Shown: piece after piece, positions 1 through 7,848 of the stretch
How positions within the stretch are numbered: the first letter of the stretch is position 1
Layout of the letters: each line of letters begins with the position of its first letter
Source: an uncultured Lachnospiraceae bacterium
GTDB taxonomy: Bacteria; Bacillota; Clostridia; Lachnospirales; Lachnospiraceae
Direction: 5' to 3'
NCBI GenBank assembly: GCA_947625135.1
Contig: CANQNE010000016.1
Coordinates: 1 to 55,572 of the forward strand
DNA: 55,572 nt
Position numbers and translations under genes: made by a program
The notes under the pieces: model-generated
Told to the model about the DNA's origin: nothing
What the model saw: the letters and a program-made list of their open reading frames with translations, nothing else
Databases searched by the model: none

Positions 1-70
1 TTTGGGGTTCATCGGCAACTATGCCCCTTGTGGACTTTCACCACAGACTGACGGCATGCCCGTCATACAT
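1..70. other. Left-edge sequence, not identified
   Basis: This stretch lies beyond the tspO terminator. The only structure I see is a short imperfect palindrome, GACGG-CATGC-CCGTC, near 49-63. No convincing reading frame, promoter or RNA motif is visible, and the window edge cuts off its context. Confidence 0.3.
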
Positions 71-98
71 AAAAAAAGAGCCGGCATACGCCGACTCT
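71..98 (-). terminator. Rho-independent terminator of tspO
   Basis: On the minus strand, AGAGTCGGC-GTAT-GCCGGCTCT forms a hairpin with a 9-bp stem (one G-T pair) and is followed by a run of seven T. It lies 22 bases after the tspO stop codon. Confidence 0.8.
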
Positions 99-120
99 CG
101 CCTTATGATTCTATTGTATC

Positions 121-591
121 TCAGTTCAACAACGCGATCGCCGCATTGAGATAACCTGCAAAGGTCACCCACAAAAGATACGGAACAAGCAGATACGCCG
201 CCGGTTTTGAAATGCGGCCGAACAGTATTATGGTATACAGGATCAGCACCCACAAAAGCGCCAGCCAAAAAAAGGAAAACCAGTACCAGTTCATGCCAAA
301 GAAAAAGATAGGCCAGAAAAAATTTACCAGTAATTGCAGTCCGTAGCTTTCCAGTGCTTCCCGGATTTTCTGATCTGATTTTCCCGATGTGAGGACAAGA
401 TAGGAAGCAACTCCCATCAGGATGTACAGTATCGTCCAGACCACGGGAAACAGCCAGCCCGGCGGAGACAGGGGAGGCTGTTTCAAGGTCTGAAATTCAG
501 CCATCCCGCCTCCTGTGAGCAGTGCGGCGATGCCGCCAACCAGCAGCGGGATGGCAATGCAGATCGCCAGTGTTTTCCATTTTATTCTCAT
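121..591 (-). CDS. tspO: TspO/MBR family membrane protein
   Basis: This is a 156-aa protein of the TspO/MBR (tryptophan-rich sensory protein) family. These are five-helix membrane proteins that bind porphyrins and related ligands. The family signature is visible: the QPPLSPPGWLFPVVW segment near residues 40-55, repeated Trp/Phe in the third and fourth helices (FFWPIFFFGMNWYWFSFFW), and the short WVTFAGYLNAAIALLN C-terminus. I chose the ATG at 591 because AGGGGTG lies just upstream; an in-frame start 11 codons earlier has no better site. The length matches the family. Its role here is unknown, since family members are linked to tetrapyrrole handling or stress signalling. A hairpin surrounds the ribosome binding site (see that entry). 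Confidence 0.92.
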   Translation of the reverse strand: MRIKWKTLAICIAIPLLVGGIAALLTGGGMAEFQTLKQPPLSPPGWLFPVVWTILYILMGVASYLVLTSGKSDQKIREALESYGLQLLVNFFWPIFFFGMNWYWFSFFWLALLWVLILYTIILFGRISKPAAYLLVPYLLWVTFAGYLNAAIALLN

Positions 592-612
592 ACAATCACC
601 CCTGATGATTGT
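592..612 (-). promoter_or_regulatory. Perfect inverted repeat with the tspO ribosome binding site in its loop
   Basis: ACAATCA-CCCCTGA-TGATTGT is a perfect 7-bp inverted repeat directly before the tspO ATG. In the mRNA the loop reads TCAGGGG, so the Shine-Dalgarno bases sit in the loop. This could modulate translation or be an operator. The repeat is seen; the function is inference. Confidence 0.45.
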
Positions 613-693
613 ATGCTTTTTCACTTTCGGTTATTACGAAATATATCCTGTCTTCTTCATTTTTCCTTTCTTTGCATAACTGCCCCGCCGGGT

Positions 694-1320
694 TTACTCC
701 GGATACTCCGCGGAATAAGGAAGGGCGTTAAATATAAATTCTTCATCATCTGTTTTGCCTTCTCCTGCCCATTCCCACGAGAGCTCTTCGATCAAATACA
801 GCGCGTCGTCTTTTACCAGCCGATCAGGCTCCTCTCCCTGTTTCGTATTTGACAGGTAAACCTCCCGTACAGTGCCGTCATATAGATAGAACTGAAAACG
901 ATATGACGTCGCATGGCCGCCATTGTAATAATAACTCATATTATCCGCGTTGGGATCTTTTTCAATCACCTTTTTGTCAAGAAGCGTCTGCACGATATGT
1001 TCTATATCCTCGCGGCCGGAAACATGCTTTACCAGCGTGCTGATCGTGCTGCAGTAAACATCGATCTTCTCCACCTGATCCGCCGACGAAATATCCAATA
1101 TCGGCGCCCCGGAAGGAAGCGGCGTCGGAACCGGTGTGGATATCGCTTCAGGAGTTGACTGTTCCGTCGCATCATCAGTAACTTTTTCTGCTGTCTCTGT
1201 CGCCACTGTCTCTGTCGCCGCGGGATTCTCCTCACCGGCAGATTTTTCCTTCTTACTCCCGCATCCAAATAAAAAACAGCCGAGCAAGCCCAGACAAATC
1301 AGAAAGACAAACCGTTTCAT
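694..1320 (-). CDS. Predicted lipoprotein of unknown function
   Basis: This is a 208-aa predicted lipoprotein. Residues 1-20 form a signal peptide ending in a lipobox (LFGC, with Cys about residue 20), followed by a low-complexity Glu/Ala/Thr/Pro linker to about residue 70. The C-terminal globular part (from PILDISSADQVEKIDVY) is followed by a stretch reminiscent of small domains that sense or bind at the cell surface. I do not recognise a named family. The start at 1320 is preferred over GTG 1329 and ATG 1326 because AGGAG lies 8 bases upstream of it. It has its own good promoter and is followed, 102 bases later and on the same strand, by tspO, with no clear terminator between, so the two may be co-transcribed. 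Confidence 0.8.
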   Translation of the reverse strand: MKRFVFLICLGLLGCFLFGCGSKKEKSAGEENPAATETVATETAEKVTDDATEQSTPEAISTPVPTPLPSGAPILDISSADQVEKIDVYCSTISTLVKHVSGREDIEHIVQTLLDKKVIEKDPNADNMSYYYNGGHATSYRFQFYLYDGTVREVYLSNTKQGEEPDRLVKDDALYLIEELSWEWAGEGKTDDEEFIFNALPYSAEYPE

Positions 1321-1416
1321 ATCCATCACTCCTTTGCAAAAAATACAGATTCTTAGTACATTTCACCGAAAGTCTTTTGAAATTCTCTCGAAAATTTGCT
1401 ATATTTTCTGATAATT

Positions 1417-1445
1417 ATACTATATCATTTCATATTTAATGTCAA
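1417..1445 (-). promoter_or_regulatory. Sigma-A promoter of the lipoprotein gene
   Basis: On the minus strand a perfect -35 TTGACA (1440-1445) is separated by 17 bases from -10 TAGTAT (1417-1422). An overlapping TATAAT lies 3 bases further on. Confidence 0.6.
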
Positions 1446-1497
1446 CAACTTATGTTCATATTTGTTAATTTTTTTTCGTCAGGTAAAATCCATACCA

Positions 1498-1535
1498 AAA
1501 AGAGGGCCTCCGCAAAACTGCAGATGCCCTCTTTT
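1498..1535 (-). terminator. Terminator of the SASP gene
   Basis: AAAAGAGGGC and GCCCTCTTTT form a perfect 10-bp stem around an 18-base loop, about 95 bases after the SASP stop codon. The T-rich arm supports termination in the minus direction. Confidence 0.65.
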
Positions 1536-1630
1536 CGGCGATCCTATGACCGCTCTCTGCGTAAAACAATGCTTTTCTTTCTCCGCATGCTTTTACGCAT
1601 GTTTACTTCTTTATGGCTTTTCTATTTTAA

Positions 1631-1834
1631 TTACTTACCTGCCATCTGACGTTCCTGCGCCTCGATCATCTTCTTGACCATACCGCCGCCGATGCTTCCG
1701 GCCTCTCTGGAAGTCAGGTCACCGTTGTAACCGTCCTTCAGGTTCACGCCAAGCTCAGTTGCAACTTCCATTTTGAAACGATTCATAGCTTCTTTCGCTT
1801 CAGGTACATTTACGTTGTTGTTTGAAGAACTCAT
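1631..1834 (-). CDS. Alpha/beta-type small acid-soluble spore protein
   Basis: This is a 67-aa alpha/beta-type SASP. Such proteins coat and protect DNA in the dormant spore and are degraded by the GPR protease at germination. The family pattern is clear: an Asn/Ser-rich start, PEAKEAMNRFKMEVATELGV containing the GPR cleavage region around the conserved Glu-x-Ala, then the second conserved block GDLTSREAGSIGGGMVKKMI. The length is typical. A very strong site, GGAGGTGATAAAGA, precedes the ATG. It stands alone with its own terminator, as expected for an ssp gene, and shows that the organism forms spores. Expression is expected in the forespore under sigma G. Confidence 0.95.
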   Translation of the reverse strand: MSSSNNNVNVPEAKEAMNRFKMEVATELGVNLKDGYNGDLTSREAGSIGGGMVKKMIEAQERQMAGK

Positions 1835-1855
1835 TCTTTATCACCTCCGTAATGC

Positions 1856-1884
1856 TAGTATGAGCAAAAACGGATTTAATATAA
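1856..1884 (-). promoter_or_regulatory. Possible sigma-G promoter of the SASP gene
   Basis: On the minus strand TTATA (1880-1884), 17 bases, then CATACTA (1856-1862) resembles the forespore sigma F/G consensus (GHATR, CATNHTA). The implied leader is very short, so this is tentative. Confidence 0.3.
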
Positions 1885-1906
1885 TGGTAATTTTTGATAT
1901 TCAGCG

Positions 1907-3700
1907 TCAGTCTCCGATTCTTCTGGTGGCATTTTTCAACCATTGCTTTTCCTGCTCGTCCATATAAGGAGACAGCTTCGCATACACAAGCTGATGATAC
2001 TCGTTCAGCTGTTTTTTATCGTTTTCGTCAAGAAGGGATTCTTCCACCAGATCCAGATCTACCGGCACCAATGTCAGGGGCTCAAAATACATGTACTGTC
2101 CGTATTCGTTTTTATTTCCCCTCCTGCAGAGCAGCTCATTCTCGGTACGAATACCATGACTGCCCTCAATGTAGATTCCCGGCTCGTCCGTAGTCACCAT
2201 GCCTGCCTCCAGAACGCAGCCGTCATTGCGTTCCGGAACCTGTTTCCATCGGAATCCGTTGGGGGCTTCATGAACATTCAGCAGATAGCCAACGCCGTGG
2301 CCGGTTCCGCATTTATAATCCAAATCCGCCTCCCACATCGGCTGCCGGGCCAGTATATCCAGATTTAACCCCGTGCATCCGTATAAAAATTTTGCGTTCT
2401 GTAGATGCAAAAAGCCCTTCAGCACCATCGTAAAATGGGTTTTAACCTCCTGCTTCACCGGACCCAGCCCAAAGGTTCTGGTGACATCCGTGGTGCCCTC
2501 CAGATACTGTCCGCCGGAATCCACAAGAAGGATCCCTTCCGCTTTCAATGCAGCGCAGCAATCCTTCTCAGCAGAATAGTGCATCATGGCACCGTTGGCA
2601 TTGTAGGCGCATATTGTAGGGAAACTCAGCTCAAGGAATCCTTCCTGCTCCGCCCGCAGCTGCTCCAGATATTCGGATGCCTGCCACTCGTCAAGAGATT
2701 CCGTCTTTACCGCTTCTTTGATCCAACGCATGAATCTGGTGCAGGCAAGTCCGTCCTTCACGTGAGCGGCTCTGATATTTTTGATCTCCGTATCATTTTT
2801 CACCGCCTTCATCAGCACCTCGGGATTTGCTCCGTCGACCACCGTTACGGAAGGATCCAGTACACTGTAAAGGGCATAGCTGTTTTTCTCCATATCCAGA
2901 TGCAGCCGCACCTGGCGCAGCGCTGCCAGATCCTGAAAAATATCCTCATAATTTTTCAGCGTCACGCCCTGCTCAGCCAGAATTTTAATCTGTTCACTTT
3001 GAAATTTACCCGGATCAGTATAAAAATATGCTTCCTTTTCTTTTATGAGACCATAGCCCAGCACGACAGGATTGCAGGGAATGTCATTTCCCCGGATATT
3101 AAACAGCCATGCCAGATCATCCAGCGCGGAGACCACATGTACCTCGGCGCCCATTTTTTTCAGTTCTTTCCGCAGATTTTCCAGTTTTTCAGAAGCGGAC
3201 ATCCCGCTGTAGCATTTTTCCAGCAAAAATGCCGGCTCCCCGGATATGGCGGGTCGGTTTTTCCAGACTGCGTCCACCATTTCCCGATCCAAAACCAGCC
3301 TGCCGCCTTTTCGCTCCGCCAGCTCGCGGTAGCGCACTCCCTCTTTTGCCGGGATCGTTCTGGCGTCAAAACCCAGATTTTCCCCCTGCTTTAATTTCTT
3401 TTCCAAATATTCATAAATGGTCGGTACGCCTTCCTCACCCATTCTGAACAGGGTAATGCCGGTGCCCTTTAGCTGGCTTTCCGCCTGGATAAAATAACGT
3501 CCGTCCGTCCAGAGTCCCGCCATATTCAATCCCACCAGCAGCACTCCGGCAGAGCCGGTAAACCCGGAAAAATAGGCGCGGCATCTGAAATACTCTCCCA
3601 CATACTCCGATAAATGGAAATCATTGGTGAAAATAAGGTAATATGCCAGCCCTTTCTGTTTCATTTCCTTCCGCAGCGCGTCCAATCGTTCTCTGACCAT
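1907..3700 (-). CDS. M24B family aminopeptidase P (Xaa-Pro aminopeptidase)
   Basis: This is a 597-aa metallopeptidase of family M24B that removes an N-terminal residue preceding proline from peptides in the cytoplasm. The order is creatinase-type N-terminal domain (about 5-135), a second such domain (about 160-310), then the pita-bread catalytic domain. Dinuclear metal ligands can be placed: the two Asp in LLVDSGGQYLEGTTDVTRT, the His in GTGHGVGYLLNVHEAPNG, and the Glu residues in TTDEPGIY and IRTENELL. The length of about 600 fits the large eukaryote-like subtype with two N-terminal domains rather than the 440-aa E. coli PepP. The start has GGAAGG seven bases upstream. It is a single gene with a heptad-repeat leader upstream. 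Confidence 0.93.
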   Translation of the reverse strand: MVRERLDALRKEMKQKGLAYYLIFTNDFHLSEYVGEYFRCRAYFSGFTGSAGVLLVGLNMAGLWTDGRYFIQAESQLKGTGITLFRMGEEGVPTIYEYLEKKLKQGENLGFDARTIPAKEGVRYRELAERKGGRLVLDREMVDAVWKNRPAISGEPAFLLEKCYSGMSASEKLENLRKELKKMGAEVHVVSALDDLAWLFNIRGNDIPCNPVVLGYGLIKEKEAYFYTDPGKFQSEQIKILAEQGVTLKNYEDIFQDLAALRQVRLHLDMEKNSYALYSVLDPSVTVVDGANPEVLMKAVKNDTEIKNIRAAHVKDGLACTRFMRWIKEAVKTESLDEWQASEYLEQLRAEQEGFLELSFPTICAYNANGAMMHYSAEKDCCAALKAEGILLVDSGGQYLEGTTDVTRTFGLGPVKQEVKTHFTMVLKGFLHLQNAKFLYGCTGLNLDILARQPMWEADLDYKCGTGHGVGYLLNVHEAPNGFRWKQVPERNDGCVLEAGMVTTDEPGIYIEGSHGIRTENELLCRRGNKNEYGQYMYFEPLTLVPVDLDLVEESLLDENDKKQLNEYHQLVYAKLSPYMDEQEKQWLKNATRRIGD

Positions 3701-3732
3701 GTTCTATCCTTCCTTTATGACAAAATTCGTCG

Positions 3733-3774
3733 TTTATTGTTTATTGTCTATTGTCTATTGCCTATTGTCAACTG
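3733..3774. repeat. Heptanucleotide tandem repeat
   Basis: Six consecutive 7-base units (TTTATTG twice, TCTATTG twice, CCTATTG, TCAACTG) lie between the apbE stop and the aminopeptidase start, in the presumed leader of the latter. The array is degenerate rather than perfect. Confidence 0.7.
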
Positions 3775-3806
3775 TCTGCTTTCTGCTTTTTCTGTCTTCT
3801 GATGTT

Positions 3807-4880
3807 CTATCCGGCAATCTGATCCTCTGTGATACCGCTTGTATAAATCACCTTTTCCTCATCTGTCACAAAGACAGCCTCTGCGCCTTCTGTTGCTTCG
3901 ATCAGTTGTTTTCCTTTTTCCAGCCCAAAAAGCATACAGATCGTACTCAGGGCGTCTCCGTCCACTGATCGGGAGGACAGCACCGTAACGCTGTACAGAT
4001 CCGTTTTGGCGGGATATCCTGTTTCCGGATCCAATATATGATGATACAAAGCCCCTTCCTGCTCAAAATACCGCTGATAGATGCCGGAGGTCACCACAGA
4101 GGAATCCGAGGCATAGACGGCGGTGATCATTTCGTTTTCTTCTGCGAAAGGCCGCTGGATCCCTACCGTAAAAGGACTGCCGTCCGGCTTGCTGCCTATG
4201 GTGAGTACATTGCCGCCCAGGCTGATGATGCCGTGCCTGATCCCCCGCTCTTTCAGATATTCCTTCAGCTGATCCGCAATATATCCCTTGGCAATGCCGC
4301 CCAGATCCAGCCTCGCGCCGTCCGGTGTCAATGCGGCCTGATCTTCTTTCAGCTGCAGGCTGGATGACTGCACAACCGCCGTCGCGGCTTCTATTTCCGC
4401 CTGAGAAGGCTTGTAAGCGCTCTCAGGGTGAAAATCCCACAGACTGCTCAAAGGCCCGATCTCCATTGAAAAACGGCCTTCTGACAAGGTTTCATATTTC
4501 CTGCCGATTTCCAGAAGCGCGCCGGTATTCTCGCTGATCTTTACAGGCTTCCCGCCGGCGTCGTTGATCCGGGATATCTCGCTGTCCTCTATCTGGCTGG
4601 AAAACTGTTTCTCCAGATCAGCGCACAACTCCATGGCGTCCTCCAGCAGGGATTCGTCCTGACAGTCCCACAGCTTAATCTGCACTACCGTATCCATGAG
4701 AAGTTCTGTTTTGGAAATCGTTTCCAGATCCGGATTCCGCTGACAGCCGGCAAAAGTACAGACAGCCGCCAGAAAAGCAAGGGCAGTCAGCAGCCGGCAA
4801 ACCCATCTCGGTTCTTTTCTTCCGCAGAACCCGCGGTATTTTATGTTTATCCGATTATTTTTCCATAATTTTTGCTTCAT
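3807..4880 (-). CDS. apbE: FAD:protein FMN transferase (ApbE), lipoprotein form
   Basis: This 357-aa ApbE-family flavin transferase attaches FMN from FAD covalently to Thr or Ser of extracytoplasmic flavoproteins. After a basic N-terminus and hydrophobic stretch (LLTALAFLAAVCTFAGC), the lipobox Cys near residue 46 marks a membrane-anchored lipoprotein. Family motifs are MDTVVQIKLW, LDLGGIAKGYIADQL (flavin-binding and catalytic region), ISLGGNVLTIG, and SVTVLSSRSVDGDALSTICMLFG with the Mg-binding Asp and Thr region near the C-terminus. The usual length is 320-360 aa. No Shine-Dalgarno sequence stands out before the ATG, so the start is less certain. The flavoprotein substrate is not in the window. 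Confidence 0.93.
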   Translation of the reverse strand: MKQKLWKNNRINIKYRGFCGRKEPRWVCRLLTALAFLAAVCTFAGCQRNPDLETISKTELLMDTVVQIKLWDCQDESLLEDAMELCADLEKQFSSQIEDSEISRINDAGGKPVKISENTGALLEIGRKYETLSEGRFSMEIGPLSSLWDFHPESAYKPSQAEIEAATAVVQSSSLQLKEDQAALTPDGARLDLGGIAKGYIADQLKEYLKERGIRHGIISLGGNVLTIGSKPDGSPFTVGIQRPFAEENEMITAVYASDSSVVTSGIYQRYFEQEGALYHHILDPETGYPAKTDLYSVTVLSSRSVDGDALSTICMLFGLEKGKQLIEATEGAEAVFVTDEEKVIYTSGITEDQIAG

Positions 4881-4903
4881 TCTTTTATGATAATGGATTT
4901 TTC

Positions 4904-4932
4904 TTGTATTTACAAGGCAAATTTGTTATGCT
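4904..4932 (+). promoter_or_regulatory. Promoter of the DJ-1 family gene
   Basis: TTGTAT (4904-4909), 17 bases, TATGCT (4927-4932), 40 bases before the plus-strand ATG. It lies in the 91-base gap between divergent apbE and the DJ-1 gene. Confidence 0.45.
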
Positions 4933-4971
4933 GAAAAAAAGCATTACGAAACGGAGGTTAGAAAGTTCATT

Positions 4972-5523
4972 ATGAAACAAGTATGTGTCGCATTGGCAGA
5001 AGGTTTTGAAGAGATTGAAGGTCTGACCGTCGTGGATCTTTTAAGACGGGCGGAGATTCCTGTTACCACCGCTTCCGTCAGCGGTGAAAAGACCGTAACC
5101 GGAGCCCACGGAATCCCGGTACAGGCGGATGCGCTGTTTGAGCAGATCGATTTTTCCGGCATGGACATGCTGGTGCTGCCGGGAGGCATGCCCGGCACAA
5201 AGAATCTGCAGGCCCATAAAGGCGTTGCAGACGCATTAAAGTACATGGTCGCAGAAGGAAAAGAGATCGCCGCCATCTGTGCGGCTCCCAGCGTTCTGGG
5301 CGGCCTTGGGCTTCTGGAAGGCAGGCGGGCCTGCTGTTATCCCGGTTTTGAAGAACAGCTTACCGGCGCCGAGGTATGCTTTGACCCGGTATCGGAAAGT
5401 CCGCAGGTCATCACCTCACGGGGTATGGGCACTGCCATTCCCTTCGCGCTGGCGCTGATCAAACGGCTGAAGGATCAGGAAACCGCCACACGGATCGGTA
5501 ACTCGATTATTTACAATCTGTAA
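4972..5523 (+). CDS. DJ-1/PfpI family protein
   Basis: This 183-aa protein belongs to the DJ-1/ThiJ/PfpI family, in the YajL/DJ-1 branch. Members act in protein or metabolite repair or as oxidative-stress sensors; older annotations name it a thiazole-phosphate biosynthesis protein. The family's reactive cysteine sits in the nucleophile elbow AAICAAPSVLGG (Cys103), with the partner glutamate in EGFEEIEG (residues 14-16) and the LVLPGGMPG loop near 67-75. The length is typical. GGAGG lies 14 bases before the ATG, further than usual, with GAAAG nearer. The exact biochemical activity cannot be read from sequence. It converges on the sugar-transport operon across a shared terminator. Confidence 0.9.
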   Translation: MKQVCVALAEGFEEIEGLTVVDLLRRAEIPVTTASVSGEKTVTGAHGIPVQADALFEQIDFSGMDMLVLPGGMPGTKNLQAHKGVADALKYMVAEGKEIAAICAAPSVLGGLGLLEGRRACCYPGFEEQLTGAEVCFDPVSESPQVITSRGMGTAIPFALALIKRLKDQETATRIGNSIIYNL

Positions 5524-5524
5524 T

Positions 5525-5580
5525 AAAAAAGAAGTCCCGCAGACTTCTCTTTTCGGAGAATGTTTTGCGGGACTTCTTTT
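5525..5580. terminator. Bidirectional terminator between the DJ-1 gene and the ABC operon
   Basis: AAAAAGAAGTCCCGCA (5526-5541) pairs with TGCGGGACTTCTTTT (5566-5580), with A-rich and T-rich outer arms on both strands, so it can serve both convergent units. Confidence 0.8.
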
Positions 5581-5619
5581 ATCTGGTTATGAAAAAGTTT
5601 CCTTAGTCATAAAGTTTCC

Positions 5620-6771
5620 TTAATCATAAAGATTCTGTGCGATCTCCTCGCTTGTGATATTTTCAGCTGTGTAGAACTGGCAGCCTGTGTCAGTATCTTC
5701 TACAGATTCACCGTTTGCAGCAGCATACATCAGATCTGCAAGAACAGCGCCGATGGATACGGGAGCCTGGGTAACAGCGCCGTACATGGTGCCTGCCGAT
5801 ACAGCAGCCTTCAATACGGAACCGGAGTCAAAACCAACCGCGATGATCTGTGTGTCCTCAGAACCGCATACAGAAAGGTTCTCATTTGCGGTGATCACGC
5901 CTTCTGCCGCAACCTGATTGGAGCCGAAGATTGCAATGGTGTCTTGCTTATTCAGGATTGCGCCAGCCTCTGTTGCACAAAGCTCTGTAGTTGTCTGAGC
6001 GGGAACACGAACCTCGATGATCACATCTGCTGAAGCCTCGTCCGCTGTAGAATCTGAAGAATCGCCAACATACTTTTCATTGCCTGTTACACATACAGTC
6101 TTGCTGTCTGCGGTAAGCAGTTCGATCATCTTGTCAATGAAGCCAAGACCACGGTTTGTGATGGATTCGGATGTTGCGTCCTGATTTACTTCACCGATAC
6201 GAACCTGACCGTCGCCGATGCGGGATTTGATCTTTTCATACAGGTTCTCAGCTGCAAGCTGTCCGGCTGCATAGTTGTCTGTTGAAGCGTTTGCAAGAAC
6301 AGCACCTTCAGGAGCGTTGGGAACGCCGGAGTCAAAGCCGATGATCGGTGTCTTGCCATTTACTTTTTCAATGTTGTCGTTCAGCGCGTCTACATCCAGC
6401 GCTGCAAGGCCGATGGCATCGGGAGCTGCGTTTACTGCAGACTCAAACTCCTGTACCTGTACAGCAATATCAGTCTCAGAGTCAGGACCTACAAAATTGT
6501 ACTTGATGGTCACATTGTTGTCAGACTGGATCTTCTCGATTTCATCCTGAAATCCTTTGTAAACTGCCTGCCAGTAGGTAGACTGGAAGCCCTTTGAAAC
6601 AACTTCGAATTTCAATTCTTTTGCTTCGCCGCTGTTATCGCTGTTCTCATTGCTGGTGTTGTTGTTCGTTTCATCACTTGTGCTGCCGCCTTTTTCATCG
6701 CCGCAGGCAACCATGGACAACGCCAGCATTGCAGCCAGCATAACCGCTAATACTCTTTTTAATGCCTTCAT
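5620..6771 (-). CDS. Sugar ABC transporter substrate-binding lipoprotein
   Basis: This 383-aa solute-binding protein belongs to the RbsB-like family (Peripla_BP_4), which captures monosaccharides for an ABC importer. A signal peptide ends in the lipobox MVAC (Cys near 23), then comes a Ser/Asn/Gly/Glu-rich linker to about residue 50, then the two-lobed domain with a conserved opening (FEVVSKGFQSTYWQAVYKG) and PDAIGLAALDVDAL, TPIIGFDSGVP and IIAVGFDSG near the hinge. AAAGGAGGAAACAAA precedes the ATG. It is the last gene of the operon, 73 bases after a permease, and ends at a bidirectional terminator. The sugar is not determined; nearby fucI makes L-fucose or a related sugar a guess. Confidence 0.92.
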   Translation of the reverse strand: MKALKRVLAVMLAAMLALSMVACGDEKGGSTSDETNNNTSNENSDNSGEAKELKFEVVSKGFQSTYWQAVYKGFQDEIEKIQSDNNVTIKYNFVGPDSETDIAVQVQEFESAVNAAPDAIGLAALDVDALNDNIEKVNGKTPIIGFDSGVPNAPEGAVLANASTDNYAAGQLAAENLYEKIKSRIGDGQVRIGEVNQDATSESITNRGLGFIDKMIELLTADSKTVCVTGNEKYVGDSSDSTADEASADVIIEVRVPAQTTTELCATEAGAILNKQDTIAIFGSNQVAAEGVITANENLSVCGSEDTQIIAVGFDSGSVLKAAVSAGTMYGAVTQAPVSIGAVLADLMYAAANGESVEDTDTGCQFYTAENITSEEIAQNLYD

Positions 6772-6844
6772 TTTGTTTCCTCCTTTTGGAAAATAATTTT
6801 ATCTGCAGGCTTACGCCATACATTCTTACAATCTGATCGGATGC

Positions 6845-7831
6845 TTACTGGTTCTTGGATCTGATCATATCAATGGTAACCGCAACGATCAGCACGATAC
6901 CGGTGATGATCTGCTGCCAGTTTGCCTGAAGATTTACGTAGGGAAGTCCCGTCTTCAGCAGGGAGATCATCAGCACGCCCAGAAACGTACCGATAATAGA
7001 GCCCTTTCCGCCTTTCATGGATGTGCCGCCGATGATGGCCGCACCGATGGCATCCAGCTCAAATCCCGCGCCTGTTCCCGGTGTGATGGTCGTAAAGGTC
7101 CAGCCGTAAGCCAAAGCCGCAAGGCCCGCAAAGAAGCCGGAGATCATATATGCGATCACATGCCATTTTACCACCCGAACGCCGGACAACCGGAGCGCTT
7201 CCTTGTTGGAGCCGATGGCGATGGTATAACGTCCCACTCTTGTCTTTGTAAGTACCAGCGTCATAATGACAATGATAATCAGCATCCAGATCATACCGAT
7301 GGGAAAAATCGTGCCGTCTGCCAGATTCATTTTCAATACGCTTCGCACCCAGCCGTTCTCAGAGCCGGCAACCGGCCACACACCGGTCATGCCGTCTGCC
7401 AGAATGGAGCCAAGTCCTCTGGCGATCATCATGGTACACAGTGTGGTGATAAAAGGCGGAAGATCCAGAATAGCCACGATCAGTCCGTTAAAGGCGCCCA
7501 TCAGCGTTCCCAGGATCAGCGTCACTGCAATGCCTACCCAAATGGGCATGCCCTGATGATTGATCAGATAACTGCCCACAATGGAATAGCACACCAGGCC
7601 GGTACCAATGGAAAGATCAACGCCTCCCGTGATCAGCGGAAATGTCACGCCGATGGCCATCAGCAGAATATAGTACATATAACCGAACAGCGTAATAATG
7701 GTGGTATACTTTCTGAAAGCCGGGCTTGCCACACTGAAGAAGGCAAATAGGATGATCAGTACGCTGATGATCACTACCTGCTGCAAATCAATTTTTTTCA
7801 AAAAGGAATTTTTGGTTTTTGCACGGTTCAT
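6845..7831 (-). CDS. Sugar ABC transporter permease (RbsC-like), first of two
   Basis: This 328-aa inner-membrane permease belongs to the RbsC/XylH/AraH family (BPD_transp_2) and forms half of the channel for the binding protein. Many hydrophobic helices are visible, with the family segments GVTFPLITGGVDLSIG near residue 60 and GFELDAIGAAIIGGTSMKGG near residue 260. I use the ATG at 7831: AGGAGG lies exactly 8 bases before it, and it leaves a clean 17-base gap from the ATPase gene, whereas the longer frame would overlap that gene. It is paired with a second, non-identical permease upstream, so the channel is probably a heterodimer, as in the YtfT-YjfF galactofuranose system. Confidence 0.92.
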   Translation of the reverse strand: MNRAKTKNSFLKKIDLQQVVIISVLIILFAFFSVASPAFRKYTTIITLFGYMYYILLMAIGVTFPLITGGVDLSIGTGLVCYSIVGSYLINHQGMPIWVGIAVTLILGTLMGAFNGLIVAILDLPPFITTLCTMMIARGLGSILADGMTGVWPVAGSENGWVRSVLKMNLADGTIFPIGMIWMLIIIVIMTLVLTKTRVGRYTIAIGSNKEALRLSGVRVVKWHVIAYMISGFFAGLAALAYGWTFTTITPGTGAGFELDAIGAAIIGGTSMKGGKGSIIGTFLGVLMISLLKTGLPYVNLQANWQQIITGIVLIVAVTIDMIRSKNQ

Positions 7832-7848
7832 TTGATCTGCCTCCTTTC

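Larger units (their letters stand above)
1321..1630. other. Intergenic region with a promoter and a terminator
   Basis: This gap of about 310 bases is A+T-rich. It holds the lipoprotein promoter (1417-1445) and the terminator of the upstream spore-protein gene (1498-1535). The short reading frames here have no ribosome binding sites and overlap these signals. I see no further gene. Confidence 0.7.

Noticed and set aside
2405-3394. A 329-aa plus-strand frame opposite the M24 aminopeptidase
   Set aside because: The aminopeptidase has intact metal ligands; the plus frame has no RBS or family features.
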